A program made the translations under genes and the position numbers. Shown piece after piece: positions 47,632 to 56,590 of a stretch of DNA of 64,000 nt. The notes beneath the pieces are model-generated. The model ran no database searches, was not told the origin of the DNA, and was given only the letters and a program-made list of their open reading frames with translations. The stretch's first letter is position 1. The number at the start of each line of letters is the position of its first letter. The stretch comes from Neoalteromonas arenosi (GTDB lineage Bacteria > Pseudomonadota > Gammaproteobacteria > Enterobacterales > Alteromonadaceae): contig NZ_JAUCBP010000001.1 of the NCBI RefSeq assembly GCF_030362855.1, positions 317,613-381,612 of the forward strand, written 5' to 3'.

Positions 47632-48492
47632 ATGATTTCGATACATGCATTTTTTCATCAAGCTAGTTCTACTATCAGTTATGTGGTGTACGAACAGGCA
47701 AGCAAACAGGCGATGATCATTGACAGTGCGCTTGATTATTCAGCACATACTGGCAAGTTGTGGACTGAGTTTGCTGATCAGCAAATTGCTTTCATTGCCA
47801 ATAACAACCTCCACGTTGAATGGATCTTAGAAACACATGCACATGCCGATCACATCTCAGCAGCGTATTATTTAAAATCGAAACTCGGCGGCAGAATTGG
47901 TGCTGGAGCAGGGGTTGTGGAAGTACAAAAGACATTTATTGAATTCTTTGACCTCGACTGTGCAAACATCACCAGGGAAAGCCAACCTTTCGACCATTTG
48001 TTTGTCGATAATGAAACCTTTAGCTTGGGAAATAGTGAAGTTAGCGTAATTGCTACGCCAGGCCATACAAATGACAGTGTTACCTATCTTATTGAAGGAA
48101 ATGCATTTGTAGGTGACACCTTGTTTATGCCAGATGGTGGTACCGCCCGCTGTGATTTTCCGGGTGGCAGTGCAGAGGTGCTATTCGCTAGTATTGAGCG
48201 CTTACACCGGCTACCAGAGCAAACTGTGCTGTGGATGTGCCATGATTATCAGCCCGAGGGCCGCGAACTTAAATACAATTGCACTGTTGCACAGAGCAAA
48301 GCCGATAACATTCATGTTGGGCGAGGTAACAGTCGCGATGACTTTGTTAAACTGCGTGAATCACGCGACGAAAACCTTGATATTCCGAGGCTCTTGTATC
48401 CGTCAGTACAACTGAACATAGCCGCCGGAAAACTACCGCCAAAAGCGGCAAACGGTAAACGTTTTATCAAACAACCCATAGCCTTTATTTAA
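47632..48492 (+). CDS. Blh-type metallo-beta-lactamase-fold persulfide dioxygenase-like protein
   Basis: The 286-residue product has the ETHE1/Blh fold: THAHADHISAAYYLKSKLGG (metal-binding HxHxDH), TPGHTNDSVTYLIEG, VGDTLFMPDGGTARCDFPGG and MCHDYQPEGRELKY. These enzymes oxidise glutathione persulfide to sulfite with a mononuclear iron. It lacks a fused rhodanese domain, which is supplied separately at 46.3 kb. The gene has an AGAGGT ribosome site. Confidence 0.92.
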   Translation: MISIHAFFHQASSTISYVVYEQASKQAMIIDSALDYSAHTGKLWTEFADQQIAFIANNNLHVEWILETHAHADHISAAYYLKSKLGGRIGAGAGVVEVQKTFIEFFDLDCANITRESQPFDHLFVDNETFSLGNSEVSVIATPGHTNDSVTYLIEGNAFVGDTLFMPDGGTARCDFPGGSAEVLFASIERLHRLPEQTVLWMCHDYQPEGRELKYNCTVAQSKADNIHVGRGNSRDDFVKLRESRDENLDIPRLLYPSVQLNIAAGKLPPKAANGKRFIKQPIAFI

Positions 48493-48518
48493 AGCTACGA
48501 ATACGGAGTAGATTGCTA

Positions 48519-48932
48519 ATGACAGATTTTATTGAGCCACTCATTGGTGGCGTAATTTTGGGGGTGTCGTCGCTACTTTTGTTAGTAGCAAACGGCAGAA
48601 TTGCGGGCATTTCCGGAATTGTCAGTAATTTGCTTAAGTTACAACCCGGCAATGCTTGGCGTTGGATGTTTGTTATCGGGCTTATTCTTGGGCCTGTGGT
48701 GTTGCAAACCACTAGCTATAACTTACCCAATATCAACTCTAGCTGGTGGATGCTCATTGCCGGTGGACTGCTGGTGGGTTTTGGCAGTGTGTTCGGCTCA
48801 GGCTGTACGAGTGGTCATGGTATCTGCGGCATTGGTCGACTATCACCTCGGTCGATTACGTCGGTCGTTATATTTATGGCTACTGCAGCCATTACCGTAT
48901 TCGTTACTCGACATCTTCTAGGAGCAGCTTAA
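48519..48932 (+). CDS. YeeE/YedE-family membrane protein, first half
   Basis: The 138-residue protein has about four membrane helices and the family motif GSVFGSGCTSGHGICGIGRL with the two conserved Cys. YeeE/YedE proteins carry thiosulfate or related sulfur species. It is one of two half-size proteins that together equal a full YeeE. Its stop overlaps the next start (TAATG). Confidence 0.88.
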   Translation: MTDFIEPLIGGVILGVSSLLLLVANGRIAGISGIVSNLLKLQPGNAWRWMFVIGLILGPVVLQTTSYNLPNINSSWWMLIAGGLLVGFGSVFGSGCTSGHGICGIGRLSPRSITSVVIFMATAAITVFVTRHLLGAA

Positions 48933-49345
48933 TGAACCTCATCATCGCTTTAATTGCCGGTATTGGATTTGGTATCGGTCTGACCATTTCGGGAATGGTT
49001 GAACCGCTTATCGTGTTGGCATTTTTGGATGTAGCAGGCGCATGGGATCCAAGTTTAGCCTTCGTAATGTGCGGCGCGTTGGCGGTATTTATTCCCGGTT
49101 ATCTGTTGAGCAAAACCAAGATGTCGAAGCCTATTTTTGCCGCTAGCTTCTCATTGCCAACACGCAGTGATATCGACAAGCCTTTGCTGATTGGCGCAGT
49201 AATATTTGGTCTTGGCTGGGGTATTTCAGGCATATGCCCCGGGCCGGCGATCGCCAACCTCAGCGGCATGGATGAAAAAATATTTGGTTTTATTATTGCA
49301 ATGTTAGTTGGCATGATAGCGGCCAATAAAGTGAAAACCACCTAA
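48932..49345 (+). CDS. YeeE/YedE-family membrane protein, second half
   Basis: The 137-residue product has about four helices and the matching motifs GIGFGIGLTISGMVEPLIV and GLGWGISGICPGPAIANLSG with one conserved Cys. It pairs with the preceding half to form a transporter. AGGAG lies eight bases before ATG 48932, and the start overlaps the preceding stop. Confidence 0.88.
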   Translation: MNLIIALIAGIGFGIGLTISGMVEPLIVLAFLDVAGAWDPSLAFVMCGALAVFIPGYLLSKTKMSKPIFAASFSLPTRSDIDKPLLIGAVIFGLGWGISGICPGPAIANLSGMDEKIFGFIIAMLVGMIAANKVKTT

Positions 49346-49363
49346 GCTGAAGTAAGACCCTAA

Positions 49364-49666
49364 ATGCAAGATTTTGCCAAAATGGAAGCCAACGCCCAGG
49401 AAGCGATTAATTTATTAAAAGCGCTGGGCAACCGTTACCGACTAATGACGTTATGCGTGCTTCAAGATGGCGAAATGAGCGTATCTCAGCTCAATGAAGT
49501 TATTCCTATTCCACAATCATCGCTGTCTCAGCACTTGGCCTGGTTGCGTAAGGAAAAATATGTCGCTACCAGGCGCGAGGCGCAAACTATCTACTACTCA
49601 CTGAACAGCCACGAAGTCACTGAAGTGATTGCGGTTCTCTACAAGCTATTTTGCGAAGATAAATAG
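49364..49666 (+). CDS. BigR/SqrR-type ArsR-family persulfide-sensing repressor
   Basis: The 100-residue winged-helix protein has LLKALGNRYRLMTLCVLQDG and PQSSLSQHLAWLRKEKYV as its DNA-reading helices. It has Cys at positions 31 and 97, 66 residues apart, the same spacing as the two redox Cys of BigR and SqrR, which form a tetrasulfide bridge when reactive sulfur species are present. Together with the sulfur genes around it this makes it the local repressor. It is last gene of the rightward unit. Confidence 0.9.
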   Translation: MQDFAKMEANAQEAINLLKALGNRYRLMTLCVLQDGEMSVSQLNEVIPIPQSSLSQHLAWLRKEKYVATRREAQTIYYSLNSHEVTEVIAVLYKLFCEDK

Positions 49667-49688
49667 CATAAAAAACGACAGGCGAAGA

Positions 49689-49714
49689 AGGGTTTAACCC
49701 GTGTGTTAAACCCT
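49689..49714. terminator. hairpin between convergent ArsR and PEP-CTERM genes
   Basis: AGGGTTTAAC / GTTAAACCCT is a perfect 10-bp stem with a six-base loop in the 69-base gap between convergent genes. There is no long T-run after it, so it is a likely but not certain bidirectional terminator. Confidence 0.6.
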
Positions 49715-49735
49715 ATATGAATAGAAATTGTTGAC

Positions 49736-50398
49736 CTATGAAAAAGCCTTAATTTTTCTGCGAAGGTTCAATAGCGCTAGCGCTGAAAGAGAGAAAAACA
49801 CTAACATGCCAGGCTCACTCACACTTTGTCGCACCGTACTCAGTTGAAAGTTGCCAAAATATTCATTGTCATTAGTCCCTGCAGTCTCGCGTATTTCTAC
49901 ACGGTCAAATAGGGTATTCGAATATACGCCAACGAAGGTTAAAACCGAATCAGAAAATAAAGGGTTAAATGAAAACGAACCAACAAGCGCATTACCGCTA
50001 AAGATAGAAAAACTGAAAACCGAATCAACACATGAGCTTACATTACAACCATTCGGCAATGAGCTTGAACGCGGATCGGTAACATCAAAGCCAAAGGCAT
50101 ACGCACCACCAGCAATATCTACATTAAAGTTCTCAACACCGGATAAGGCTAACTCATTTTGTAGAAGATTGGTGAAGTTGCCAAAAAAAACGCTTGCCGA
50201 GGGACCACTCGTAAAGGTCAAAGAGCCCGCGACGCTGCCGTTGCCACCGCTTGATGGGGTCGACACAAAAGTGACAACATTATCATTTTGAAAAGACGAG
50301 GCATCTGTGTAAATGATAATTGCGTTGGCTAGTCCGCTGACTGATAAAGACGCGACTAGCATTAAGCCTTGAAGGAATTTAATTGTTGATAGTTTCAT
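49736..50398 (-). CDS. secreted PEP-CTERM-like protein
   Basis: The 220-residue product has a signal peptide (MLVASLSVSGLANA) and a Ser-, Gly- and Asn-rich domain with one likely disulfide (CNVSSC). The C-terminal sorting-like tail is SVSEPGMLVFFSLSALALLN followed by RRK: Glu-Pro, a membrane helix and a basic end, as in PEP-CTERM proteins. These are normally processed by an exosortase, and none is encoded in this window. Its sigma-54-like promoter and position suggest it is a matrix or surface protein made together with the exopolysaccharide. Confidence 0.72.
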   Translation of the reverse strand: MKLSTIKFLQGLMLVASLSVSGLANAIIIYTDASSFQNDNVVTFVSTPSSGGNGSVAGSLTFTSGPSASVFFGNFTNLLQNELALSGVENFNVDIAGGAYAFGFDVTDPRSSSLPNGCNVSSCVDSVFSFSIFSGNALVGSFSFNPLFSDSVLTFVGVYSNTLFDRVEIRETAGTNDNEYFGNFQLSTVRQSVSEPGMLVFFSLSALALLNLRRKIKAFS

Positions 50399-50438
50399 AC
50401 TGCGATTTTCTTTTTACTGCAAGATTAAGCGATTTAAA

Positions 50439-50453
50439 GCACAAATCGAGCCA
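50439..50453 (-). promoter_or_regulatory. candidate sigma-54 promoter of the PEP-CTERM-like gene
   Basis: On the minus strand TGGCTCGATTTGTGC has GG-N10-GC spacing, TGGC at -24 and TGC at -12. Predicted transcription start is near 50427, 29 bases before the ATG. Confidence 0.6.
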
Positions 50454-50493
50454 TACAGTTTTAATCAATAAAAACAATTAGTTAATAAAGATG

Positions 50494-50521
50494 TTTACAA
50501 CTTGAAACCGGAGGTTGTAAA
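50494..50521. repeat. 8-bp inverted repeat with 12-base spacer
   Basis: TTTACAAC and GTTGTAAA are perfect inverted arms about 55 bases upstream of the sigma-54 candidate for the PEP-CTERM-like gene. They could be an operator or activator site; the arms differ from the TTTGCAAA palindromes at the other promoters. Confidence 0.45.
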
Positions 50522-50556
50522 GATAGCTGACAGTATTCATGCCAGCCATCATACCG

Positions 50557-51495
50557 CTATGCAGCCATTCTGTTGTTTGCTTTAAATGGATAAAACAGTA
50601 CACAGCCTAGGGTCAACAAAATTTTGTGCTTCGGCTTGAGCCAGCAACGTTTGTCTTTCAATAAATTCCACGCCGCTGACACGTTGCCATTGCGCAAATT
50701 GCGCTGAGCTAAATGACAAATGTGTGCGGCACAAAAGCGCATGCGTTCAATGCGTTGTTTAGTATCTACACTCGGTTGCTGTTCTAGACGCGCCATTATC
50801 CGTTGACTGAAAGGCAGCTCCTGCGCGGGTAAATGGTTTACACAAGCGCGATTTGTGGCATCCGTATGGTATAGATAATTGATACTAGGTGAGTAAGCAA
50901 CGTGATAGTTTTCAGCCAGCCGGCACATTAAATCTTGATCTTCACCCATAGTTTCACCTACAGGAAAACCGCCTACGCTATCAATAGAGGATTTTCTTAC
51001 CACCATACTGCAAAGGTGAAATGGCAAATCACCGCGACTCGCTAAATCGTAAAAACTGCTCATAAGTCCGCCTTCAGGCGGCACGTCAAATGGCGCAAAT
51101 TTTACATCGCGAAAATAATTTTCGCCCACAACCATTTGATAACGGCTGGCGAAAACGCCGGCAATTGGAAAACGCTCGGCTAACTCCATCATTTGTTCAA
51201 GAAACATGGGCATCCATTCATCATCAGCATCAATAAATGCAATGAAGTCCCCAGTAGCTGCCTCAATCCCCGTATTACGAGCAACTGACACTCCAGCGTT
51301 AGTTTGCGAAATGAGATGCAAATTAGGAATATTGGCTTCTGCGACAATCTGTGCACCATCATCTGTAGAGCCATCGTCAACAACTATGATTTCATGAGCA
51401 GAAAGCGTTTGTTTGGCTACGCTTTCTAGGGTACGCATCACGTGTTGGGCTTTGTTGTAAAGCGGAATTACGACAGATATTTTATTGCTTTTCAT
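50557..51495 (-). CDS. family 2 glycosyltransferase
   Basis: The 312-residue enzyme has the GT-A motifs SVVIPLYNKAQHVMRTLESV, EIIVVDDGSTDDG, GVSVARNTGIEAATG and FIDADDEWMP, and a second half with PFHLCSMVVRKSSI and GEDQDLMCRLAE. It adds one sugar of the exopolysaccharide repeat. It lies four bases downstream of the pyruvyl transferase gene and is last in the leftward operon. Confidence 0.88.
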   Translation of the reverse strand: MKSNKISVVIPLYNKAQHVMRTLESVAKQTLSAHEIIVVDDGSTDDGAQIVAEANIPNLHLISQTNAGVSVARNTGIEAATGDFIAFIDADDEWMPMFLEQMMELAERFPIAGVFASRYQMVVGENYFRDVKFAPFDVPPEGGLMSSFYDLASRGDLPFHLCSMVVRKSSIDSVGGFPVGETMGEDQDLMCRLAENYHVAYSPSINYLYHTDATNRACVNHLPAQELPFSQRIMARLEQQPSVDTKQRIERMRFCAAHICHLAQRNLRNGNVSAAWNLLKDKRCWLKPKHKILLTLGCVLFYPFKANNRMAA

Positions 51496-51499
51496 AAGC

Positions 51500-52594
51500 T
51501 TAACTCCAATTACTCAATGAACGTTGCACCGCCTTGTCAACTGTAAGAGTTGGTATAGCAAACCCATTCTCTAGTCCATCAATTACTTGGTCAGTCAATG
51601 TTTGTGGATCAAAGTCTGTCATGTCACAACGATTTTGCTGTGGTAAACCGATTTGCTCACACCACTGATTACATTTTGGATGGTAATTTAATGAAAAAGA
51701 CGGTGTTTCTGTCATAAATGCAAAAACGTTGCCATGTAAGCGCATACTCAAACACGCTTTAAAAGAGCCCACTAATTGAATAATGCTAAAGGTATCTGTG
51801 TGGTACTGAATAAAGCGCGAAGGCACAACTTTGCTTACTTTGCGAACAAGTAATTCACACAAGCGATCGTCACCAAACTCGTGATGACCATTCAGTGAAA
51901 TCACACTAATTCTCTCACCAGTAGCATTCCATATACGAATCAGTGCATCAGCTAAATGGTCAATGCGTCTTTCATCAGCCTGAACGTCGAAATTGCCATG
52001 TGTACCCCTAGCAATAGGGCAGACATTAACTAAAATACCTGAACGCTCAGCGGGCAAGGCCTTAAAGCGCGGATGACTAACAAGTGAAGGCGCCAGATCG
52101 AAAGTCAACTGACAATTAGCATTGGGTGCAAGAGATTGAACAATGTCGTAACTCTTCTGATCGCGAACACCAACAAAGTCCAAGCGATTGAGTAGTTCAG
52201 CACAATGCCTCTCGGCAGACGTATCAACGAACGGCCCAACACTTACACCAACGGCACGCGATTTACCCGTACCTGAGAACTTAAGCATATCGAGCTTCAT
52301 TTTTAAGTCATGGCTGTTGTGCATCACCGAGCCACCGCCAAACACCACAGTATCGCTACGCAGTGCATTAGCATAATGCTTAAGCCGATTTTGACCGCGA
52401 AATGACTGGCGTGCTTTGAGCGTGGGTGGCAAAGTTTGGCTAGCTAAGTCGTAAATAGTCGAGGTCGCCGATACGCAGATATTAGTATGCTCAGCGAGTG
52501 TGCTAATGCCGTACATAGACGCCAGCATCAGAGCGTCGTCGCCCGCATTGTGCATACCGTAATAGCCTACTAAATAATGACTAAATTTACGCAT
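51500..52594 (-). CDS. polysaccharide pyruvyl transferase family protein
   Basis: The 364-residue product has the family segments YYGMHNAGDDALMLASMYGI, VVFGGGSVMHNSHDLKMKL, GVSVGPF and SMRLHGNVFAF. These enzymes put a pyruvate ketal on a sugar of the polysaccharide, giving it negative charge. ATG 52594 follows GGAGAA at six bases and overlaps the end of the Wzy-like gene by 8 bases. Confidence 0.87.
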   Translation of the reverse strand: MRKFSHYLVGYYGMHNAGDDALMLASMYGISTLAEHTNICVSATSTIYDLASQTLPPTLKARQSFRGQNRLKHYANALRSDTVVFGGGSVMHNSHDLKMKLDMLKFSGTGKSRAVGVSVGPFVDTSAERHCAELLNRLDFVGVRDQKSYDIVQSLAPNANCQLTFDLAPSLVSHPRFKALPAERSGILVNVCPIARGTHGNFDVQADERRIDHLADALIRIWNATGERISVISLNGHHEFGDDRLCELLVRKVSKVVPSRFIQYHTDTFSIIQLVGSFKACLSMRLHGNVFAFMTETPSFSLNYHPKCNQWCEQIGLPQQNRCDMTDFDPQTLTDQVIDGLENGFAIPTLTVDKAVQRSLSNWS

Positions 52595-53855
52595 CGTAAT
52601 TCTCCAATTTTTGTGGTGTGAAGGCCATGCCAATGATTAAAAATGCAGGCCAGCATAAATACATTAAAATTTCTAAATTCTCGAAAAAGCTGTAGCACAA
52701 CAACACAAACACCAAACATAGCGCTCGATGTGCTAACTTGCTGTGAATACCTTGCCAAACAAGATAAACAGCGCTGATAAATAATGGGATTGCCAGAGCA
52801 AACAAGCCTACTAGCCCTTTAACAAACAACAGCCCATACCAACTGTGGTGAGTACCAATAGGCATAAATTCCACCATCTTCGGACCGCGTTCAATAATGC
52901 CGTGACCAAACCAAAACGCTTCACTCTGCCAACGCTGGATAGCGATGTTTGCCAATGCATTACGCACACGAGTTGAATCTGGGCGCGCATCTTTTACTTG
53001 CTGATAGGAATCCATAACCGCCTCAAACAACGGTTGTCCCAACAACAGCAATGCAGGTAAACCAACCCCAGCGATGAAAAATAGCGCGGGGTGCTTTAAT
53101 GATTTTTGAGTACTCAACAAAGGAATAAGTACGAGGAAAATGGCCAGTCCCGCACGAGACTGCGAGAGTACAACAATCACAAAGCAGCCAAAGTAAGCCC
53201 AGCGACGGATCTTGTCGTTCTTTTCAAGCGACACAATCACCAGTGACAAACACGCAATCAAACCGGCAGATGGTGCCCAGGGGCCAAAAAACTGCCAACG
53301 ACCAGCCCCGGTTTCTGGATTCATACCAAATAGCGAGACTTTGAAAAAATCAGGACCAGGACCGCCCACAACTTTTAATGGCGAAACGTAGATATCACCA
53401 CTTATACCTGCGATATAAGCCAATACGCTAATCAATGCGAAGACTAGACTGTGAATAGCAACCAGCGATACACCGCGCACTACATAGTGGGGGCGGATGT
53501 AAGAACAGGCACCCAACCAGATAAATAGTGACATTAACGCCCAGCCTTTGGCCCAACCGATGGTTGATTTTATTGTCTGCGGCATACCTAAATTCCAATT
53601 GGCGTGTCCAATGAACAAAGCGAGAAGCATGGTTAGCATGCCGATGTGCCATACCCATTGCATGGCGGATACGCTTTGCACTTTTAGACCTTGGCCAACG
53701 AAGCTGCGCAACAACACAATACCAGCCAGCATATAACCGATTACCGAGCCCAATACGTAAAGGCCGCCGAAAGCATAAATCCCGTAAGTACTCGACAACG
53801 CAAGGAGGGTTAGCTTTTCTTCAGAATAAGATTGATGATCTTGTCGCGTTGCCAT
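52587..53855 (-). CDS. O-antigen ligase / Wzy-like polymerase
   Basis: The 422-residue membrane protein has about eleven helices and the Wzy_C-type region: SQSRAGLAIFLVLIPLL, then FWFGHGII and GTHHSWYGLLFVKGLVGLFA. This is the polymerase or ligase that joins repeat units on the periplasmic side. Its start at 53855 overlaps the last 46 bases of the chain-length gene, a longer overlap than usual; there is no better in-frame start that keeps the first helix. Confidence 0.82.
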   Translation of the reverse strand: MATRQDHQSYSEEKLTLLALSSTYGIYAFGGLYVLGSVIGYMLAGIVLLRSFVGQGLKVQSVSAMQWVWHIGMLTMLLALFIGHANWNLGMPQTIKSTIGWAKGWALMSLFIWLGACSYIRPHYVVRGVSLVAIHSLVFALISVLAYIAGISGDIYVSPLKVVGGPGPDFFKVSLFGMNPETGAGRWQFFGPWAPSAGLIACLSLVIVSLEKNDKIRRWAYFGCFVIVVLSQSRAGLAIFLVLIPLLSTQKSLKHPALFFIAGVGLPALLLLGQPLFEAVMDSYQQVKDARPDSTRVRNALANIAIQRWQSEAFWFGHGIIERGPKMVEFMPIGTHHSWYGLLFVKGLVGLFALAIPLFISAVYLVWQGIHSKLAHRALCLVFVLLCYSFFENLEILMYLCWPAFLIIGMAFTPQKLENYDA

Positions 53856-55198
53856 AATACGATTAATCCAATTGTGATGAAGACAAAGCCAAATAAGCCC
53901 GCGGCAATCGCTATAGCTACTTTGGGTGATGTTTGGTTAAATTCTAAGCTCGGTTCGGACAGCATTTGCAATACAGGGTAGGATGCAAATACGTCTGCCT
54001 TGTTTGCTTCTAAACGGGCTGCAGCCGATGTGAAAACAGCCTCTGCCAAATCGAACTCGCGTTGTAAGCGATCAAGTTCAGCCACTTCACGTGATGCAAC
54101 TTTTAATTCATCACTGACGTGAACATGCGCACGTTCGATTTCAATTAACTCTGATCGCGTACCGGTTAGTTTCGCCATTGCATCAATTAACTGACTGAAC
54201 AGTTGGGCGCGCTTGGGACTCTCGTTTACAGTTAATGCTGACACTAGCTGTGGTGATTCAACACCTACAAACTGACCCACGTACTGCAACATTTTTTCCC
54301 GTGCAGCTTCTGCTCTGCGCTTTTGTGCAATAACTTTCGGATGACTCGCTCCCCAGGAAGCGGTGAATTCTGTAAGCGTTTCAATCGAAACATTGAGCTC
54401 ACTCACATAACCGGTGAAATTCGGATCTGACTGCAACATCAAACCAATCGACGCTAAATGTGGAGAAACCTGCAACTCTTCGCTTAACTGATTTACATAG
54501 TGCTCAAGATTCGTGAGCTCACCTTGCAGCATGTGTTTTTGATGTTTTAAATCCGCCTGCATTTTAATCATAAGCTCGATTTGATCTTGTGAGACCAACA
54601 ACGAACGCTGTTGAAAATCAACAATGCTGTTACGCGCAAAGTTGGTTCTTTCGCGATAAGTCTGTAACACCGCTTTAATAGAATTATCGCGACGCTCAAC
54701 TTCATCTGCGCGCAGTTCATCAAGTTCAGCCTGTAATGCTGTGTACAAGGCCCAAGCTTTCTCTTCCGCGTGCTCAGGTGTAAGGCTAGCAATTGAAACT
54801 GTGATTATTGATGTCTGTTCAGTCAAAGTGACTTTGGGTTGACCAAAATCCTTCATTGACATATTTAGGGCTTCGCTGGCCTCCTCTAAAACGGTACGAC
54901 TCATCAGCATTTGCTTGTAGTTAACTCGAGGGTTAAAGCCACCGCCAGAAAATGGCGCTGTAGTTTGCGAAACCACTTGGCCAACTTCATTCAGGCTGAC
55001 ATTGCTGCTTGCACCTGTGCCAGGTAACACGAGTTCCATTTCACTTTTGTACTTCGCTGGCATTTGCAAATAAACCACAACTAACAGTGCGATTACTAAG
55101 TATGCAACGCCCCCTGTAACCAAATAGGGCCAGCGCAGTATGCGGTACACTAACGACCTAAATTGATCAAACTTCGTGGGGATTTTTAAAGCATTCAT
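53810..55198 (-). CDS. Wzc/GumC-type polysaccharide copolymerase without kinase domain
   Basis: The 462-residue product has two membrane helices (about residues 29-48 and 425-447), a periplasmic Wzz-type domain and long coiled coils with WGASHPKVIAQKRRAEAARE. It lacks the cytoplasmic BY-kinase domain; the protein ends 15 residues after the second helix. Such proteins set chain length and contact the Wza channel. ATG 55198 follows AAGGGT; a longer frame upstream lies within the wza gene. A kinase, if needed, is elsewhere. Confidence 0.86.
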   Translation of the reverse strand: MNALKIPTKFDQFRSLVYRILRWPYLVTGGVAYLVIALLVVVYLQMPAKYKSEMELVLPGTGASSNVSLNEVGQVVSQTTAPFSGGGFNPRVNYKQMLMSRTVLEEASEALNMSMKDFGQPKVTLTEQTSIITVSIASLTPEHAEEKAWALYTALQAELDELRADEVERRDNSIKAVLQTYRERTNFARNSIVDFQQRSLLVSQDQIELMIKMQADLKHQKHMLQGELTNLEHYVNQLSEELQVSPHLASIGLMLQSDPNFTGYVSELNVSIETLTEFTASWGASHPKVIAQKRRAEAAREKMLQYVGQFVGVESPQLVSALTVNESPKRAQLFSQLIDAMAKLTGTRSELIEIERAHVHVSDELKVASREVAELDRLQREFDLAEAVFTSAAARLEANKADVFASYPVLQMLSEPSLEFNQTSPKVAIAIAAGLFGFVFITIGLIVLWQRDKIINLILKKS

Positions 55199-55208
55199 AA
55201 CAGCACCC

Positions 55209-56462
55209 TTAGAACAATTTAATCGGTAGCAAGACATCAGCAATGGTGGCTGCGATATCGCGTAGATTAGTCACATCACTGTCGTAGCAGGCAATCGCGT
55301 CATTCGGCATCAAATACGGATTGATAGCATCGCGATCAGGCTCTCTAAGCAACTGTTCAATAGACCGTTCGATGACCTGCGTTTCACCGGTAATGGGGTG
55401 TTTGCTGGCTAACACGACTTTACGCGGTGCGTTCGTCCACGACATACCGCCTACACAATTAGCAGAAATAGCGCCCTGCAACAGGCGTGTACCATACGGC
55501 AAGTTGGTTGAATAACGGCCCACTGCTGCATTGGCATTACTTTCAGCAGAGTCGATAAGGTTCGACATAAACACCCGGAAACCTTTTGGTGTAATTTGAC
55601 TAGGTTTAACCAAGTGCGGTTGGAAACAACCAGTGCTCGGCACAACAATGTGGTCACCTGCTACCAAGGGAATATCGGTAACGGGTTTGCCAGAAATAAT
55701 ACCGCTTAAATCAACTTCAATACGCCAACCGTTGCGCACCAAAAACACTTGCTCTAATTTGGCATCAGGACGCACACCCGAAGCCGCGCGAAGTGCTTCA
55801 GACAAATAACGAGTCGGGGTGTAATCACCTGTTGCTGCATCACGCGCGTCGTACATGGCGTCAGGCGATTCAGTATTGATAAGTACGCGACCTGAAGCGA
55901 AAACCGCACCTTCAACTGTGACTTCAATGGCTGACCAACGTAATACTTTGATCGTTGTCATGGCTGTTTCCGGTTGAAACAACTGCGCTTTAATCAATGC
56001 AAGTTCGATTTCTTTGGAAATTTCGCTAGTAGTTTTGCCAATCGCTTGAATCGGCGGCAACATGGGTACGTTAATGTTGCCCAAGCTATCAACCATGTAA
56101 TTGCCAGCAAAACCTTCACCCATGTCAAGTTGCAACTCGATAAGATCCCCTTGACTCAAGGTTAACTGACCACTAAAAGGCGAAGAATTTTGCTTGGCTG
56201 AAGGCGAATGTTTTACCAGCCCAGCTTCGTTAGACACAATGCTGACTGGCGCCGCAAATAAAAAGCGCTCGTCACAGTGCGAAGACCAAAAAAAGCTTCC
56301 ACCTTCAGGTGTGCGCTGTGCGAAAGCAACGCCTTGTTTATTCATCTCACCGTAAAAGTCGTGTTCACTTTGCTCAGCCGTGCGCAAACCGTGATGTTGG
56401 GTACATGCGCTTAGCAAATTTGCGAGAGATAACAACACTAGCAAGGTTTTGTACGACTTCAT
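55209..56462 (-). CDS. Wza-type polysaccharide export lipoprotein
   Basis: The 417-residue product is a lipoprotein (LSLANLLSAC) with a poly-export domain: LSQGDLIELQLDMGEGFAGN, VDSLGNINVPMLPPIQAIGK and TTSEISKEIELALIKAQLF. SLBB-like parts (VEGAVFASGRVLI, SEALRAASGVRPDAKLEQVF, IPLVAGDHIVVPS) and a Cys-containing region follow. It should form the outer-membrane channel for the polymer. Its own sigma-54 promoter makes it the first gene of the leftward wza-wzc-wzy unit. Confidence 0.9.
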   Translation of the reverse strand: MKSYKTLLVLLSLANLLSACTQHHGLRTAEQSEHDFYGEMNKQGVAFAQRTPEGGSFFWSSHCDERFLFAAPVSIVSNEAGLVKHSPSAKQNSSPFSGQLTLSQGDLIELQLDMGEGFAGNYMVDSLGNINVPMLPPIQAIGKTTSEISKEIELALIKAQLFQPETAMTTIKVLRWSAIEVTVEGAVFASGRVLINTESPDAMYDARDAATGDYTPTRYLSEALRAASGVRPDAKLEQVFLVRNGWRIEVDLSGIISGKPVTDIPLVAGDHIVVPSTGCFQPHLVKPSQITPKGFRVFMSNLIDSAESNANAAVGRYSTNLPYGTRLLQGAISANCVGGMSWTNAPRKVVLASKHPITGETQVIERSIEQLLREPDRDAINPYLMPNDAIACYDSDVTNLRDIAATIADVLLPIKLF

Positions 56463-56498
56463 TTTAATGTTCCTGTAAAAACGTTATACCTAGCGTTC

Positions 56499-56513
56499 GC
56501 AAGGCCCATGCCA
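56499..56513 (-). promoter_or_regulatory. sigma-54 promoter of the wza operon
   Basis: On the minus strand TGGCATGGGCCTTGC is a very good -24/-12 match with GG-N10-GC spacing. Transcription would begin near 56487, 25 bases before the wza ATG. Confidence 0.82.
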
Positions 56514-56590
56514 AGAGTTAAGCGTTTGTTTTATATGGCTTTTATATTTTCGTTTCGCAGGGTTTTCGCATTGTGCGAGCGGATTTTTTG

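Noticed and set aside
47560-47661. Long form of the TauE/SafE protein with 34 more residues.
   Set aside because: The added part is rich in Tyr, Lys and Ile from AT-rich DNA, overlaps the divergent Blh-type gene and the dyad, and is unlike the family start.
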